Positions 9,253 through 19,236 of a DNA stretch of 64,000 bases are shown here, piece after piece; within the stretch, counting starts at the first letter, position 1; every line of letters starts with the position of its first letter. The DNA comes from Linyphia triangularis. Its lineage: Eukaryota > Arthropoda > Arachnida > Araneae > Linyphiidae. A model generated the notes under the pieces. It did no database searches, was not told where the DNA came from, and saw only the letters and a list, made by a program, of their open reading frames with translations. Where the stretch lies: positions 101,712,002 through 101,776,001 of the forward strand of contig OZ021723.1 in the NCBI GenBank assembly GCA_963978545.1. Direction: 5' to 3'. The translations under genes were made by a program, and so were the position numbers.

Positions 9253-9904
9253 TGTGGGGCATATAAACTCGGAAGGTTGTATTAATTAGTTTCTTTATTA
9301 ATTTTAGTATATACACAAAGTGTCAAAAATGTTTATGTGTCTATAGTTTTGAGACTCTCAAATTTCAATTTTTTATAATTTTTTCTAAGGAACTCAAATA
9401 AATATAAAATACAATAATACAGATTGCCTTTTACTATTAAATTTGCTAAGTTGCTTTTCCAATTGCAATTTTTTGCTTGTCTATGTATTGTAACTGACCG
9501 AGTTCGAGTCATGCAAATGTGCAATGCTTTGCACGTTTGAATTTTTCCCGTTTTTTTTTTTTTTTTTTTTTTTAAGGAATTAAGGCATCTTGAAATTTTC
9601 TTCGACTCCGTTGCCCACTGTGCTTTTCCCCTTTCACATGTTTTCCCAAACCGTCATGTTCGAACAAGACAAGGAGAACGTTGGTTTCTTTCTAATATAA
9701 CAAAAGAGCACCGCAGCTATTGTGTTTAGATGACACGTTACAGTGGAGTTAGCAATTGGTGAGGAAAAAACTGTGTTCCGTACTTAGTTCCAGAAGCCAT
9801 TTAATTTTTATTCCCTTTCTTAGGATCGCAGATGTAGCGCGCATTTTACAAAACTTCTAACGCTCTATTACTTCCCTGAATTTTTTTATCACTTTTGTCG
9901 AGCT
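9253..9904. other. No gene; T-run at about 9549-9573
   Basis: AT-rich sequence between the LTR element and the transposase relic. I searched it for terminal inverted repeats of the neighbouring Tigger-like relic and found none. Confidence 0.5.
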
Positions 9905-11619
9905 ATGTTGGAAACCAATGGGAATAAGAGAAAACGGAAACATGTTTCTCTTAGCATTAAAACTAAGGTAGAAATCCTTAAAGAAAATCCAACGTGGGAC
10001 TTTAGTGTTAGTCCTCAAGGTTTGTGAGGAGTACGAAGTTGAGAAATCGATTTTACGTTCTCAGAAAAGAAATTCTTCGTGGATAGTGACAGACCAATGG
10101 AAATGGCAAAAAAGAAAAATGATTCATTCTGTGAAAAGTCCAGATTTGGATAAAATTACGATCGAATGGTTTCGCCAACGAAGGAGTGAAAATATTCCAC
10201 TCACAGGTCCAATGCTGATGCAGCAAGCGAGGTTATTTCACGAGAATTTAAAATTGTCCAATGCTTGTGACTATTCCACAGGTTGGTTGAAACAATTGAA
10301 GAAGCGGCGTGGAATTCGACAATTACGTATTAGTGGTGAACGCGTCTCAGCTGAACAAATTATAGAGGATTTTATTCTCCTGATTTCGGAAGAAAACTTA
10401 ACCCCCGAATCAATTTTCAGTGTGGATGAGAAGGCCTTATTCTGGAGATATGTTCCTAGAAAAACTTTAGTGATGGCAGATGAAGATACCGGAAAAGGAG
10501 TGAAGTACTCAAAGGAACGACTTACAGTGTTAGTTTGTGCAAACGCTGCTGGCGCGCACAAATGCAAGCTGCTCGTCATTGGAAAAAATGCAAAGCCGTG
10601 TGCATTCAAAGGAATTAACCCTTTGCACTCCAGCGGCGCCTCTCAGGCGCCACACGATTGGATGCCGAAACACGAGAGGACCTCTAGGTTTGATGCGGAA
10701 ATTTGATGCAAGGCCAATGACTGTGTTTAGTTTCCATGAAGAAAATCCGTAAACACCAACCGAACCTAAAATGATTCGAGTTGCTGGTCCCTCCGCGCAA
10801 AAAAGGCCTGGAGTGCAAAGGATTAAAACGTTCCTTTACAAATCCAACAAAAGGGCTTCAATAACACAAGATATAACTACAGAATGGTTTGAAAACCATT
10901 TTGAACAGGAAGCAAGAGCCCACTCTAATGACGTCGGTCTTCTGAAAGATGCTAAAATTCTAGATAATTGTTCCGCTCACCCGTATGGTGATTTATTAGT
11001 AAAGGAAAATGTTTGTGCTTTTTATTTTCTACCTAACTGTACATCTATACTGCAGCCTATGGATCAGAGTGTTCTTTTATCCATAATAAGTCTTTATGAG
11101 GGTGATTTCCCCACGAAATTGTTGAGCTTTGTGAATGAAGGCAAAAGCATCAATGAGTATGTAAAACAATGTAACATTACAGATGCTCTCTGGAGCGCTG
11201 CAAAAAAGCATGGGATAGCGTCTCCGAAAATACATTGAAACATGCATTGCATAATCTGTGGCCAGCAATACTATTTACCGAGGACAGCAACGAGACCAAG
11301 TTCGAAGGATTTCAATCCTCCAAAAAAAAAACTCGCTTCATGTGAAATATCAGATCTGCTAGCTTATTTAAGAAATACAAACGGTCTAGATTTAGAGTAT
11401 GCGAACGTAGAAGAAGTAATGAAAATAGATGACGAGACCCCCGTAGTATACTCGCTTATAGACAACAAAATATGCGACATTGTAATGAACAAAAATAATG
11501 AGGACGAGAGTGATGAAAGTGACAGCAAATCCGACGAAAAAATGTTGATTGACAAATTGTTCAGTTTGTTGCAATTAAAGGACTTGAGCAGCGGAACTTG
11601 GCTACTGCGCAATAAATAA
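9905..11619 (+). pseudogene. Broken Tigger/jerky-type (pogo superfamily) DDE transposase
   Basis: The frame begins at ATG 9905 with a basic stretch and an SIKTKVEILKE helix typical of the CENP-B-like N-terminal HTH. A frameshift near 10,000 moves it to the frame of 10,005-10,614. That frame holds the second HTH (around WFRQRRSENIPLTG) and the first catalytic region, SVDEKALFW, where the usual motif is also Asp-Glu-Ser/Lys. The piggyBac-like MITE at 10,619-10,822 interrupts it. The frame continues after the MITE with LDNCSAHP (second Asp), LPNCTSILQPMDQSV and a conserved alpha-helical end. Two more frameshifts follow, at A-runs near 11,200 and 11,325, then an acidic C-terminus ending at 11,619. 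No terminal inverted repeats of its own were found. The gene is dead, but every domain of a transposase of about 500 residues can be followed. Confidence 0.88.
10619..10822. mobile_element. piggyBac-like MITE, 204 bp, TTAA target duplication
   Basis: TTAA lies on both sides (10,615-10,618 and 10,823-10,826). The left end is CCCTTTGCACTCC. The reverse complement of the right end is TCCTTTGCACTCC, one base different. The CCCTTTGC-type end and the TTAA target are typical of piggyBac. Removing the 204 bases and one TTAA (208 bases) rejoins the two transposase frames exactly and gives the expected protein run across the join. Confidence 0.88.
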
Positions 11620-12059
11620 TGACTGTAACATTATTAAAAAAAAAAAGTATTGGCTGAAAAATCAAAATTATTGATACTTGGAAAAATTACCGAAATATTT
11701 TGTGTTAAATAGTTTTTGTTTTTTTTCGGAATAAATATATTGCGATATAAAAATAGATTGTTCCTTGTATAAATGAAGATCAGGAAAAATCCGTTTCAAA
11801 GTGAGGTTTAATATTAGTTTAAGTTTAAAGTATCCTCCTGAATTTGCAGACAATTGGTAAGTGATTTTGTTTATATTTTATTGGTTTATTTATATTTTAT
11901 GGTACCAATTTCTCCAGAAATTCCATCAAAGTGCACAGTAAAGTATCAATTTACCTAAAGGGCATTCGAAGAGGAAGATGTCCGGGTTTTTTTTTAAATC
12001 AAAAATCATAAAATGGTCAGAAATCGGGAATCGCTGCAGTCTCGAGGATTCCGGATTTG
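11620..12059. other. AT-rich, no recognised feature
   Basis: Follows the transposase relic. There are A-runs at 11,636-11,646 and no gene. Confidence 0.5.
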
Positions 12060-12720
12060 ATACTTTGTACTTTATTTAGTGAAAAATTCGAATTTGAAAT
12101 TTGAAATGTTGCAATACATGGGAGCCCAATTAAATCTGAAACATCAGAACAAATGATTTTCAATTAAAACTAATTCACAAAGAAAACACACTCCAAAATA
12201 CACAATCTAATAATTAAATTCTTACCTTCTCATAAAAAAGAAATTGCTTTCTGCACTTTTAACAATTGTCACTCTTTTAATCTTTGATAAACATCCAAAG
12301 TACTTTGCCGAACACTTGAGCTTTATGGTTCACTAGAAATTGAAGGGGGAAAAATAAATTCTATGTTGACAGTACTACCAAAAAATACTATGCATATTCC
12401 AGTTTAAATGCTTTAGTATTGGGTTCATTCTAATTTAAAATTATTTACTACAACAAATGTTTTTAAAATAATAATTTCCTATTACTGAATATGAAACCTA
12501 TTTTATAGCAAACTCGGAAAAAATAGCAGAAGTACTTTTTTTAAAAAAAATATTTGATAAGGTGTAATAAAGGTTTTAAAAATACTCTGTCAGTCGTACT
12601 TCCGCATGTGGTTCTTAATCAAAAGTTTTTATACAAATAGTTGTTAAGTAATGGATAAGTATTAAGTTGAAATCAATTCTCCCAAGGAAAAAATATTCAA
12701 TTTAGCTATGCCAAAATAGC
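12060..12720 (+). repeat. Left copy of a diverged direct duplication
   Basis: This stretch aligns by eye, with many substitutions and small indels, to 13,870-14,392 plus 15,081-15,190. Shared landmarks are CCCAATTAAATC, TGGTTCACTAGAAAT and CTCAAGGAAAAAATATYCAATT. The right copy holds a 683-bp transposon that this copy lacks. Confidence 0.65.
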
Positions 12721-12864
12721 CCAGAAGCAGAATAATATATAATGTTCTGCAACAGGACTTTTGACAGTTCTGCAGAAATTTTTTCAAAATTTCCAGTGTG
12801 ATATGAAAGAAAAAACCCATAAAATTAATACTACACATTTTTTACAAAATGATGACGAAAAAAA

Positions 12865-13425
12865 TTATTTTTTAAACCAAGGCATACATTCAAAATTTGT
12901 AACTTTATCAATGACTTTGGAAGTTAAATATTTAGACATTGATACAGAACAGTTATGTATAAAATGTTTGTGGTAAGTTGGTCCATGCAAAGAAATAAGG
13001 ACTGCTTCAAGATGTTTTCTTAAAGATTTGTGTCCAGGTGGAGCACCATTTGAAAAAACAAACATTCTTTTATCAGTTGTTCTAGCAGAAATATTGTCTC
13101 CATCAAAAACATTTGGTCACTTAGCAACAATTTTATCAATTGTGGATCCCCAAGATTCACAAAATGCTTCTGAAATGGGCACAGAAAAAATAAAAACAAG
13201 AAATTTGATAAATCTGGGAATATCTGTCTTCAGTTCTTCTATGGCGTGCTTTAAAAGCTCTTTTGGCTGGAAAAAATACTCATTACTCCTACACTCCCCA
13301 AGACATTTGTACACCCAATTATTAAAAACAGTGTAATCAAAATACAATTCAGTAGTTTCTTCTTTTGAATGTTCAATGAAAGCAAAATCTTTCATAAAAC
13401 TTATGAAATTAGGAAGAAGTTCCAA
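12865..13425 (-). pseudogene. C-terminal gene fragment with one in-frame stop, unnamed family
   Basis: On the minus strand one reading frame runs from 13,425 to 12,865, broken only by a TGA at 13,114-13,116. The protein text on both sides of the stop is well formed (…VPISEAFCESWGS… and …APPGHKSLRKHL…SMSKYLTSKV…). I have an impression of a repeated, transposon-like animal family with a VPVSEA.CESWGS signature but cannot name it. Upstream on the minus strand the frame closes at once, so the N-terminal part is missing. Most likely it is a truncated copy of a multi-copy gene. Confidence 0.55.
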
Positions 13426-13486
13426 TTCTTCTCACTCGCGGCATTTGTTCCAAACTTAAAATTGTTCTGCAAGGACTCTGATTGTT

Positions 13487-13504
13487 CTGCGACGTACGTC
13501 GCAG
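13487..13504. repeat. Perfect 18-bp palindrome
   Basis: CTGCGACGTACGTCGCAG equals its own reverse complement. It is GC-rich within AT-rich DNA and lies next to the gene fragment. Function unknown. Confidence 0.9.
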
Positions 13505-13608
13505 TTTTAGGCACTTTCTGCTTTCGGGCAAAATAGTAACACTTATATAAATTCTAGTTTAAAAATTGCTTTAGTTTTACATTAACCAAAGGTGAAAACA
13601 GTCAAAAT

Positions 13609-13684
13609 GTAAAAAAAAAAAGAAAAAAAAAAAAGAAGAAAAAAGGGAAGAAAAAAAAAAAAAGAAAAAAAAGAAGAGAGAAAA
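13609..13684 (+). repeat. A-rich purine tract
   Basis: About 75 bases of A runs with scattered G, almost free of pyrimidines. Simple sequence. Confidence 0.9.
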
Positions 13685-13869
13685 CATATACTCAGCATTA
13701 TTTTGAATTACCCAAATAGCTGAATAAGAATTTATTTGTGTACTAATGTGTGTACCTTAATATGAGTCAAGAAATATCCAGTTTTACAAAACTTAGTAAT
13801 GTAAAACATTTACAACTTGTTCCGAGTATAACACAGTAAAATGTGAAACAAATATATCAATTATTAAAG

Positions 13870-15190
13870 TAGAGATTCAAGATGGACAATATTTAGTGAA
13901 ACATTCAAGTTTTAAATTTAAAATGTTGCTATAGATGAAGGCCCAATTAAATCCAGAAAATCCAAATGTTTTATAGTCAAAATTAATTGGGACAGAAAAC
14001 ACATTCTAATTATTATCACCTTTAACCAAAAGAAGATGCTTTCGGCATTTCCAACAAACAACTTTGTTAGACATACAAAATTCTTTCACTAAGCACTCGA
14101 ATTTAATGGTTCACTAGAAATAAAGGGCAAAAAAATAAATTACACTTTGGTGGAACAAATAAATGCAATTTTTGAGATTAAAGTTTAAAAGCCTATTCAA
14201 GTTTAAAATGTCTTACCTCTAGTTCTTTCTCTATTTCTAATTATTTACTACAACAATTTGCTCCTAAAATTCTATGACCGTTTCAGAATATGATAACCAT
14301 TTTATACTAAAATCGGTAAAATAATACAAGCCCCTTTTGTCAACAATTGACAAAATTTGAAAATGTCTAATGAAGGTTTTCAAATTACATTACAGGGTGG
14401 CTACAGAATTTAAGAAACCAAATTCCCTGAGATTTCCCCGATTTCCAGAAAATTCTCTTAAAAATTCCCCAATGTACATTTCTCCCGACGTTTGCGTTAT
14501 AGGACGCTTCTAAGTTGAAGGATAAGTAAAAATCAAACAGAAATAATAAGGTTTCTAATATATTTCTGTTGACAAAAAATGCAAGGTAAGAAGAAAAATA
14601 ATCATGTCTGTAAAGAATACAGTCAGATTGAAGTTTGAGGATTTGTTTTAACAATAAGGCGCCGGCATCCGCGATTCTAAGTTGGAGAATAACCAAAAAT
14701 TTAACAGAAATATTACGTAAATAATTGTTCCAGGCATAACAATGATCCCAGATAGTAAAAAAATAAAAAGCAGAACATCAGCAGATGGAGAGAGGGGATT
14801 AGCCGGTTAGGCTTAGCTGCTAAGAATAGAAAAAAGGTCAGAATCGTAGAACTCCCAAATCGGCCAACTAGCCAGATATTGAGAGGCTTTTACAAAAACA
14901 CATTATTTTTTTTTATTCACCAGGAATGCGAGAATGGAATTTTTTTCCCCCCAAGGTTCCCTGATTAAAGAGTAATTTTACAAAATTCCCTGACATTTCC
15001 ATGATTTTTCCAGAAGAGAGAAATTCCCTGACATTTCACTGATTTCCCTGAATTCCAGGTTCTGTAGCCACCCTGCATTAGGTTGCATTTCCAAATGTGA
15101 TTGCTAAACAAAAGCTTTAATACAAATAGGTATTTAATAATTAAATATAAAAAGAATTCGCTCAAGGAAAAAATATCCAATTCTTTAACA
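13870..15190 (+). repeat. Right copy of the diverged duplication, split by a TIR element
   Basis: Matches 12,060-12,720 on both sides of the element at 14,393-15,075, so the duplication is older than that insertion or the insertion hit only this copy. Confidence 0.62.
14393..15075. mobile_element. TIR element with CAGGGTGGCTACAGAA ends, 683 bp, TSD CATTA
   Basis: The left end CAGGGTGGCTACAGAA equals the reverse complement of the right end over 16 bases. CATTA flanks both sides (14,388-14,392 and 15,076-15,080). The subterminal regions are rich in CCCTGA and TTTCC words. Inside, two similar stretches (TTCTAAGTTG-like) form an internal repeat. There is no transposase. The 5-bp TSD again points to a hAT5-like or other 5-bp-TSD superfamily. 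Confidence 0.82.
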
Positions 15191-15200
15191 AAATAACTAA

Positions 15201-16667
15201 CCCTTATATTGACGGCAACTAAAAAAATTTTTTGGTGTTATATTAACAATAAAATATAATCCAAGATTTTTCTACCTTTTTTTAAGTAATAGATTGATAT
15301 TAAGGTTTGGTTATTGGCTGAGCAGACCTTATAATACTAACAAACAAGTCAATCTAAACAGAAAACACAGATAAAAATAAAAATTTCCGCTTGTTACTAG
15401 AAGCCCTCTTTGTAACAATGAACATAAAAATACCAGAACCTTTAAGTTGAATGCTTGGAAATAAATTCTGTATACACAGCTCACAGAGGTTAGTAAATAC
15501 AAGTTAATAGTCGATAAATGACAGTTTAGAGTCATTTGAATTAACAGCTCATTTGAATTGGTTGATTCTCGAAAGAAACAGAAGACACCTATTTATATAT
15601 TGTGACAGAAAGAATGTGATTCACAGTAGTACTTAAAAAATACTCTATTAAAGCATATTTATCTGTAATAATTTATTTTTTATTGAATGTCATCAATTTA
15701 AACTCCGAGCTAGTTTTATTTTAGGTATGTACATACTTTCAAACTAGGGGTGTGGAACATCGTACAACTTTCAATTACATTATACAATATTGGTCAATGG
15801 GGTAAAATTTGACATGGTGTTACATACCATTTTCTTATTTTCACTCATTTTTCGATTTTTTTACAAGAGTAGGAAAAAAGGGGAGGGGGTGGGGGGGACA
15901 AAGCAGGTGATTTTATTCGATGGACATTACATTGTCCTTGCTTGTATATGAAACACACACAAAAATCGATGATGGGAGATGCTCAAGAGCAGATAGCTCT
16001 GTGTCAAAGGTACTCATATTTCAACTTCTTACGCCATAAAAGCATTTTTACGAGAATTTTTGAGGTGGGGATGTTTAGAACACCTTAAGAGGCATTACCA
16101 CAGCGATTTTTATCAAAATCGTTACATCTGTTTGTTAGCAATCATTGAAAAACACGATTCTTTCAAATTGCAGCTACCTCATGCGTATGCACGATTTTGA
16201 CGAAAATATGAATGGTAGGTTCTTGTGCCATCACCAACCAGCACACCAAATTTGAACACAATCAGGATGTTCCAAAAAGTGGAGAAATGCAAAAAAATTT
16301 AAATTTGTTTTGACCGAATGCTATACTTAAATTACCCTATGTATACATACGGGTAAATGAAAGTAAAAAGATAAAATTGCCTGTGTAAACAACTGCACCT
16401 TTATCCGATTTAGAATGTACCATTTACTCATCAATTCACTACATTTAATTCATTATGCTCAAAAACATGCAACTTATGAGCAAAAATATTTTTACTGTTC
16501 TTCAGGGCAAGAAGTCCAGTTTTGAAACACTTGCATAGAATCACATTTAAAAATTTAAATTTCTAAATTCCAACTTAAAAGCATTGAAATCAAATATATA
16601 AAGCAATAACGAAAGAAAAAGTACCAATAATTTTTTCTGTCTAATGTTTTAAGAAGCTTTTGGGTAA
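15201..16667. other. No gene; includes a short G-run near 15,880-15,898
   Basis: Mostly AT-rich. The segment 15,740-16,330 is less AT-rich and more complex than its surroundings, but no frame or motif was recognised in it. Confidence 0.45.
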
Positions 16668-16908
16668 ATTCCTAGTTCACGTTTAAGGGTTGGCGCACTT
16701 TTGAAAAGTTGGCGACAAAGCCAGAATGTCACCAATTCGGAATTCCAATAATAAAAATTGAGAAACGAACCAGCTCTATGATTTGTGGTATAGAAAGGTT
16801 GAAGCCAAAACGCGTCAATAAAAAAAATGGGGTTGCCAAATTTAAAACTGTATTGCCTACAAAACAGCGCCAAATCGGCTTGGCGATATTTTAACGTCAA
16901 CTAGGAAT
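16668..16908. mobile_element. Possible MITE of about 241 bp
   Basis: ATTCCTAGTTCACGTT at the left matches the reverse complement of the right end, ATTCCTAGTTGACGTT, except for one base. The inner parts are also loosely symmetrical (GGCGCAC... / GGCGCTG...). No convincing target duplication was seen, so this is tentative. Confidence 0.5.
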
Positions 16909-18491
16909 AGACCAAATGATTCCAAACCAATTCCCAAAATAAATTCCTGGCTACGTCCCTGTTTCTAATTAAGGAATGAAAGTTTAATTTGAAGCAATTC
17001 ATGCTATTTAGTCTGATAATACGCCAAGTAACACCATTTCATTATAATTAATTGAGAATGTAACTCGGCATACAAAAGTATCAGAAAGAGACAATACTTT
17101 CCCATGAACTTATCAGCGACATTTCACTTAGACTTAATTTCGATGTAAAAAAGGAAAATATCATTTCCAGATAATTAAATACCTTTATAAAATTTTGTAT
17201 GACCGATTCAATTTTTCTTACAAAATTACATAACATAAGTGAAACACCGCAATCGTAAAACAAAATGTCTGACAAGAACAACAAATACAAAACATTCCGA
17301 ATCCGAACCGAAACTTTAACCAACGCGCTGCGAGGTTCGGTTGCAGTTAAAGTGAAGTGAACTGATTTAACCAGATTTTTTCATTGATAATTTTATCAAT
17401 AATAATTTTTTAAACAATAATTAATTTTATTCTCTTCACATTAGTTTTTCAATTTTATTTTCCACAACTTTTCATGTATACACTACTTTAGAGTTATATT
17501 TTTATTATGAACGGTATGCAAAGCTAAATTTTCAGAAGGGTCAATCATAATCCACTTTTAAAAAATCAAATTAGAATTTTTTTATTACCATTAGCCACCA
17601 ATTGTAATGACTGCAATTGCATAAACTCCATTTTGAATTAACTGTTTAAAAATCGTTTAGTTTCTAAACATCTCGAAACCAGTAAGTACATATTGTTAAA
17701 GCAAAAATAAAAACAAATGGGCGGATATTCAATCTTTCAAAAGATGCTTTAAATAAAACTAGGAGCTCTCGTGAAATTCAATACTTGTACAATGAAAGAT
17801 TTATATTTCTCTTTGTTTATTACTATAGAAGTTGTTTCAGCTTTGGAAAAATGAGATAAAGCAGCCAGTATGCTATCAAGTAACCACCCAATCAATCAAA
17901 ACAATTTGCGTTTGTATACTAATAATATTTTATTTTTTTGATTAAGCTTGAAAAGACATACCATTTATTAAAAATTTAGATATAAAAATGCTTCCTTGTA
18001 TTGAGCAAAAGTACATTTGAGTTAAAATTTTACTCCAAAATAATGTCATCCAAGCTATCCGTAGTTGAAATTCTAGTTCGGAATTTTATTTTAAACTTCC
18101 ACTCCTTTTATTATTCATCTGAAATCAGCGCATGCTTCTGTTTTAGATGGGTATTGAAAACAGCCAAGTCTGAAATTTGGCGCAGTTATCGCCAAGCTGC
18201 AAGGGCGCCCGCAGAAATATTTGCGTAGAAAATTAAATCCGATGGTGGGTATTTGGCTATTATTATAAGTGGCGCTTTTGTCGAAAATCCAAAATGGCTG
18301 CCTTCATACACCTAACGTACGTTTTTGTCGAATGATGGTTTCCCAGTTCATTTTATCAACTTGTTGACTATTAAAAAACTTGTACGTAATAAAATTTCTT
18401 TTCTAATGGTATATAACACATGCACTTAGGGTTAAATTACTAAATTCAAAATGGCCGTCCCTTTGCGATCTTTAGTACGTCGTTTTTCAGA
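16909..18491. other. No recognised gene
   Basis: AT-rich with two GC-richer patches near 17,280-17,350 and 18,160-18,300. The first contains an imperfect inverted repeat around CCGAACCGAAACTTTAACC. No coding signal I trust. Confidence 0.45.
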
Positions 18492-18672
18492 TTGGTTGGT
18501 TGATTTGTACGCTCAATGACATATATTTATGCACAATAACGGCTAATCTGGCCGGAACCTGCAACTTAATGTGTATTCCGAACCCCAAAGAACATCCATG
18601 CCTAACCCGGGATTCGAACCCGGCACCCTTAGCATGAGAAGCTAGAAAGCTAACTACACAGCTATCAGGTCA
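18492..18672 (-). mobile_element. tRNA-derived SINE, copy B
   Basis: Same family as copies A and C. The reverse complement of 18,610-18,620 is the B box GGTTCGAATCC. Possible short target duplications TTCAGA lie near 18,486 and 18,680. The tail is at the left and the tRNA-like head at the right. Confidence 0.8.
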
Positions 18673-19023
18673 TTTAGAAATTCAGACTGGGATTTGAACT
18701 TGGGAGTCACACATCAGGACTTCATAAAGTATTTCTATGCCTTTGATCGACTAAACTTTCTTTCTGACAAATCCGGACGTCACAAGAATTGCTGCATCAA
18801 CCAAAGCAATGATCAAAAATGCCACCCCCAATGCAAAGTGTCTTCAAGCGCATTGTCTATTGGTTCGCAAGCGTCAGGATCACAACGTTGAAAAGTTTAT
18901 TGAGGGTTTTAAATAGACAACCAACCTTTTTAACCCAAGTGTAACACAGAACATCTTATGCATCTGCTGACGACTAAGCAAGTTCTTCTCGATGATGTTA
19001 AAAAAAACATGAGTACAGTTGCT
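18673..19023 (+). pseudogene. Left half of a broken gene of an unnamed animal protein family
   Basis: In shifting frames the plus strand reads like the N-terminal part of the same protein that resumes at 27,113. Examples are THQDFIKYFYAFDRLN, then a segment like SSALSIGSQ or, in another frame, QRIVYWFASVR, then LNRQP and VLLDDVKKNMSTVA. The last codons run straight into the sequence at 27,115 (…TVA / DIGESLLSKF…) once the TIR element is removed. Several frameshifts and stops show that it is dead. I recognise the family as one seen in many copies in invertebrate genomes but cannot give it a function. Confidence 0.62.
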
Positions 19024-19069
19024 CCCAAGTAGTAGCATGACGTGATATATGGTGTGATTTTTAGGGCAT

Positions 19070-19205
19070 TGTAGCATTACCCCTTCACTGTAACCGTCAT
19101 TTAATATACTTACCTGTAACCTTAATATATAAGCAGTTGAATAAACGATCTTTATACTAGAAAGACGTCTTGTTAGCCCTCTCCCTATTTAACGCAGATG
19201 CTACA
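19070..19205 (+). repeat. Left LTR, 136 bp
   Basis: TGTAGC...GCTACA ends. It contains a TATATAA box (19,126-19,132) and AATAAA (19,140-19,145), so U3, R and U5 are packed very tightly. It differs from the right LTR at two bases near its start. Confidence 0.93.
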
Positions 19206-19220
19206 TGGTGTCAGAAGTGG
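19206..19220 (+). promoter_or_regulatory. Primer-binding site, tRNA-Leu(CAA) type
   Basis: TGGTGTCAGAAGTGG is complementary to the CCACTTCTGACACCA 3' end known for animal tRNA-Leu(CAA). It directly abuts the left LTR. Confidence 0.8.
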
Positions 19221-19236
19221 TTCATAAAAGTTTAAG

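Noticed and set aside
14385..14696. 103-codon minus-strand frame in the 683-bp TIR element
   Set aside because: It runs out through the terminal inverted repeat and has no recognisable domain. Likely chance.
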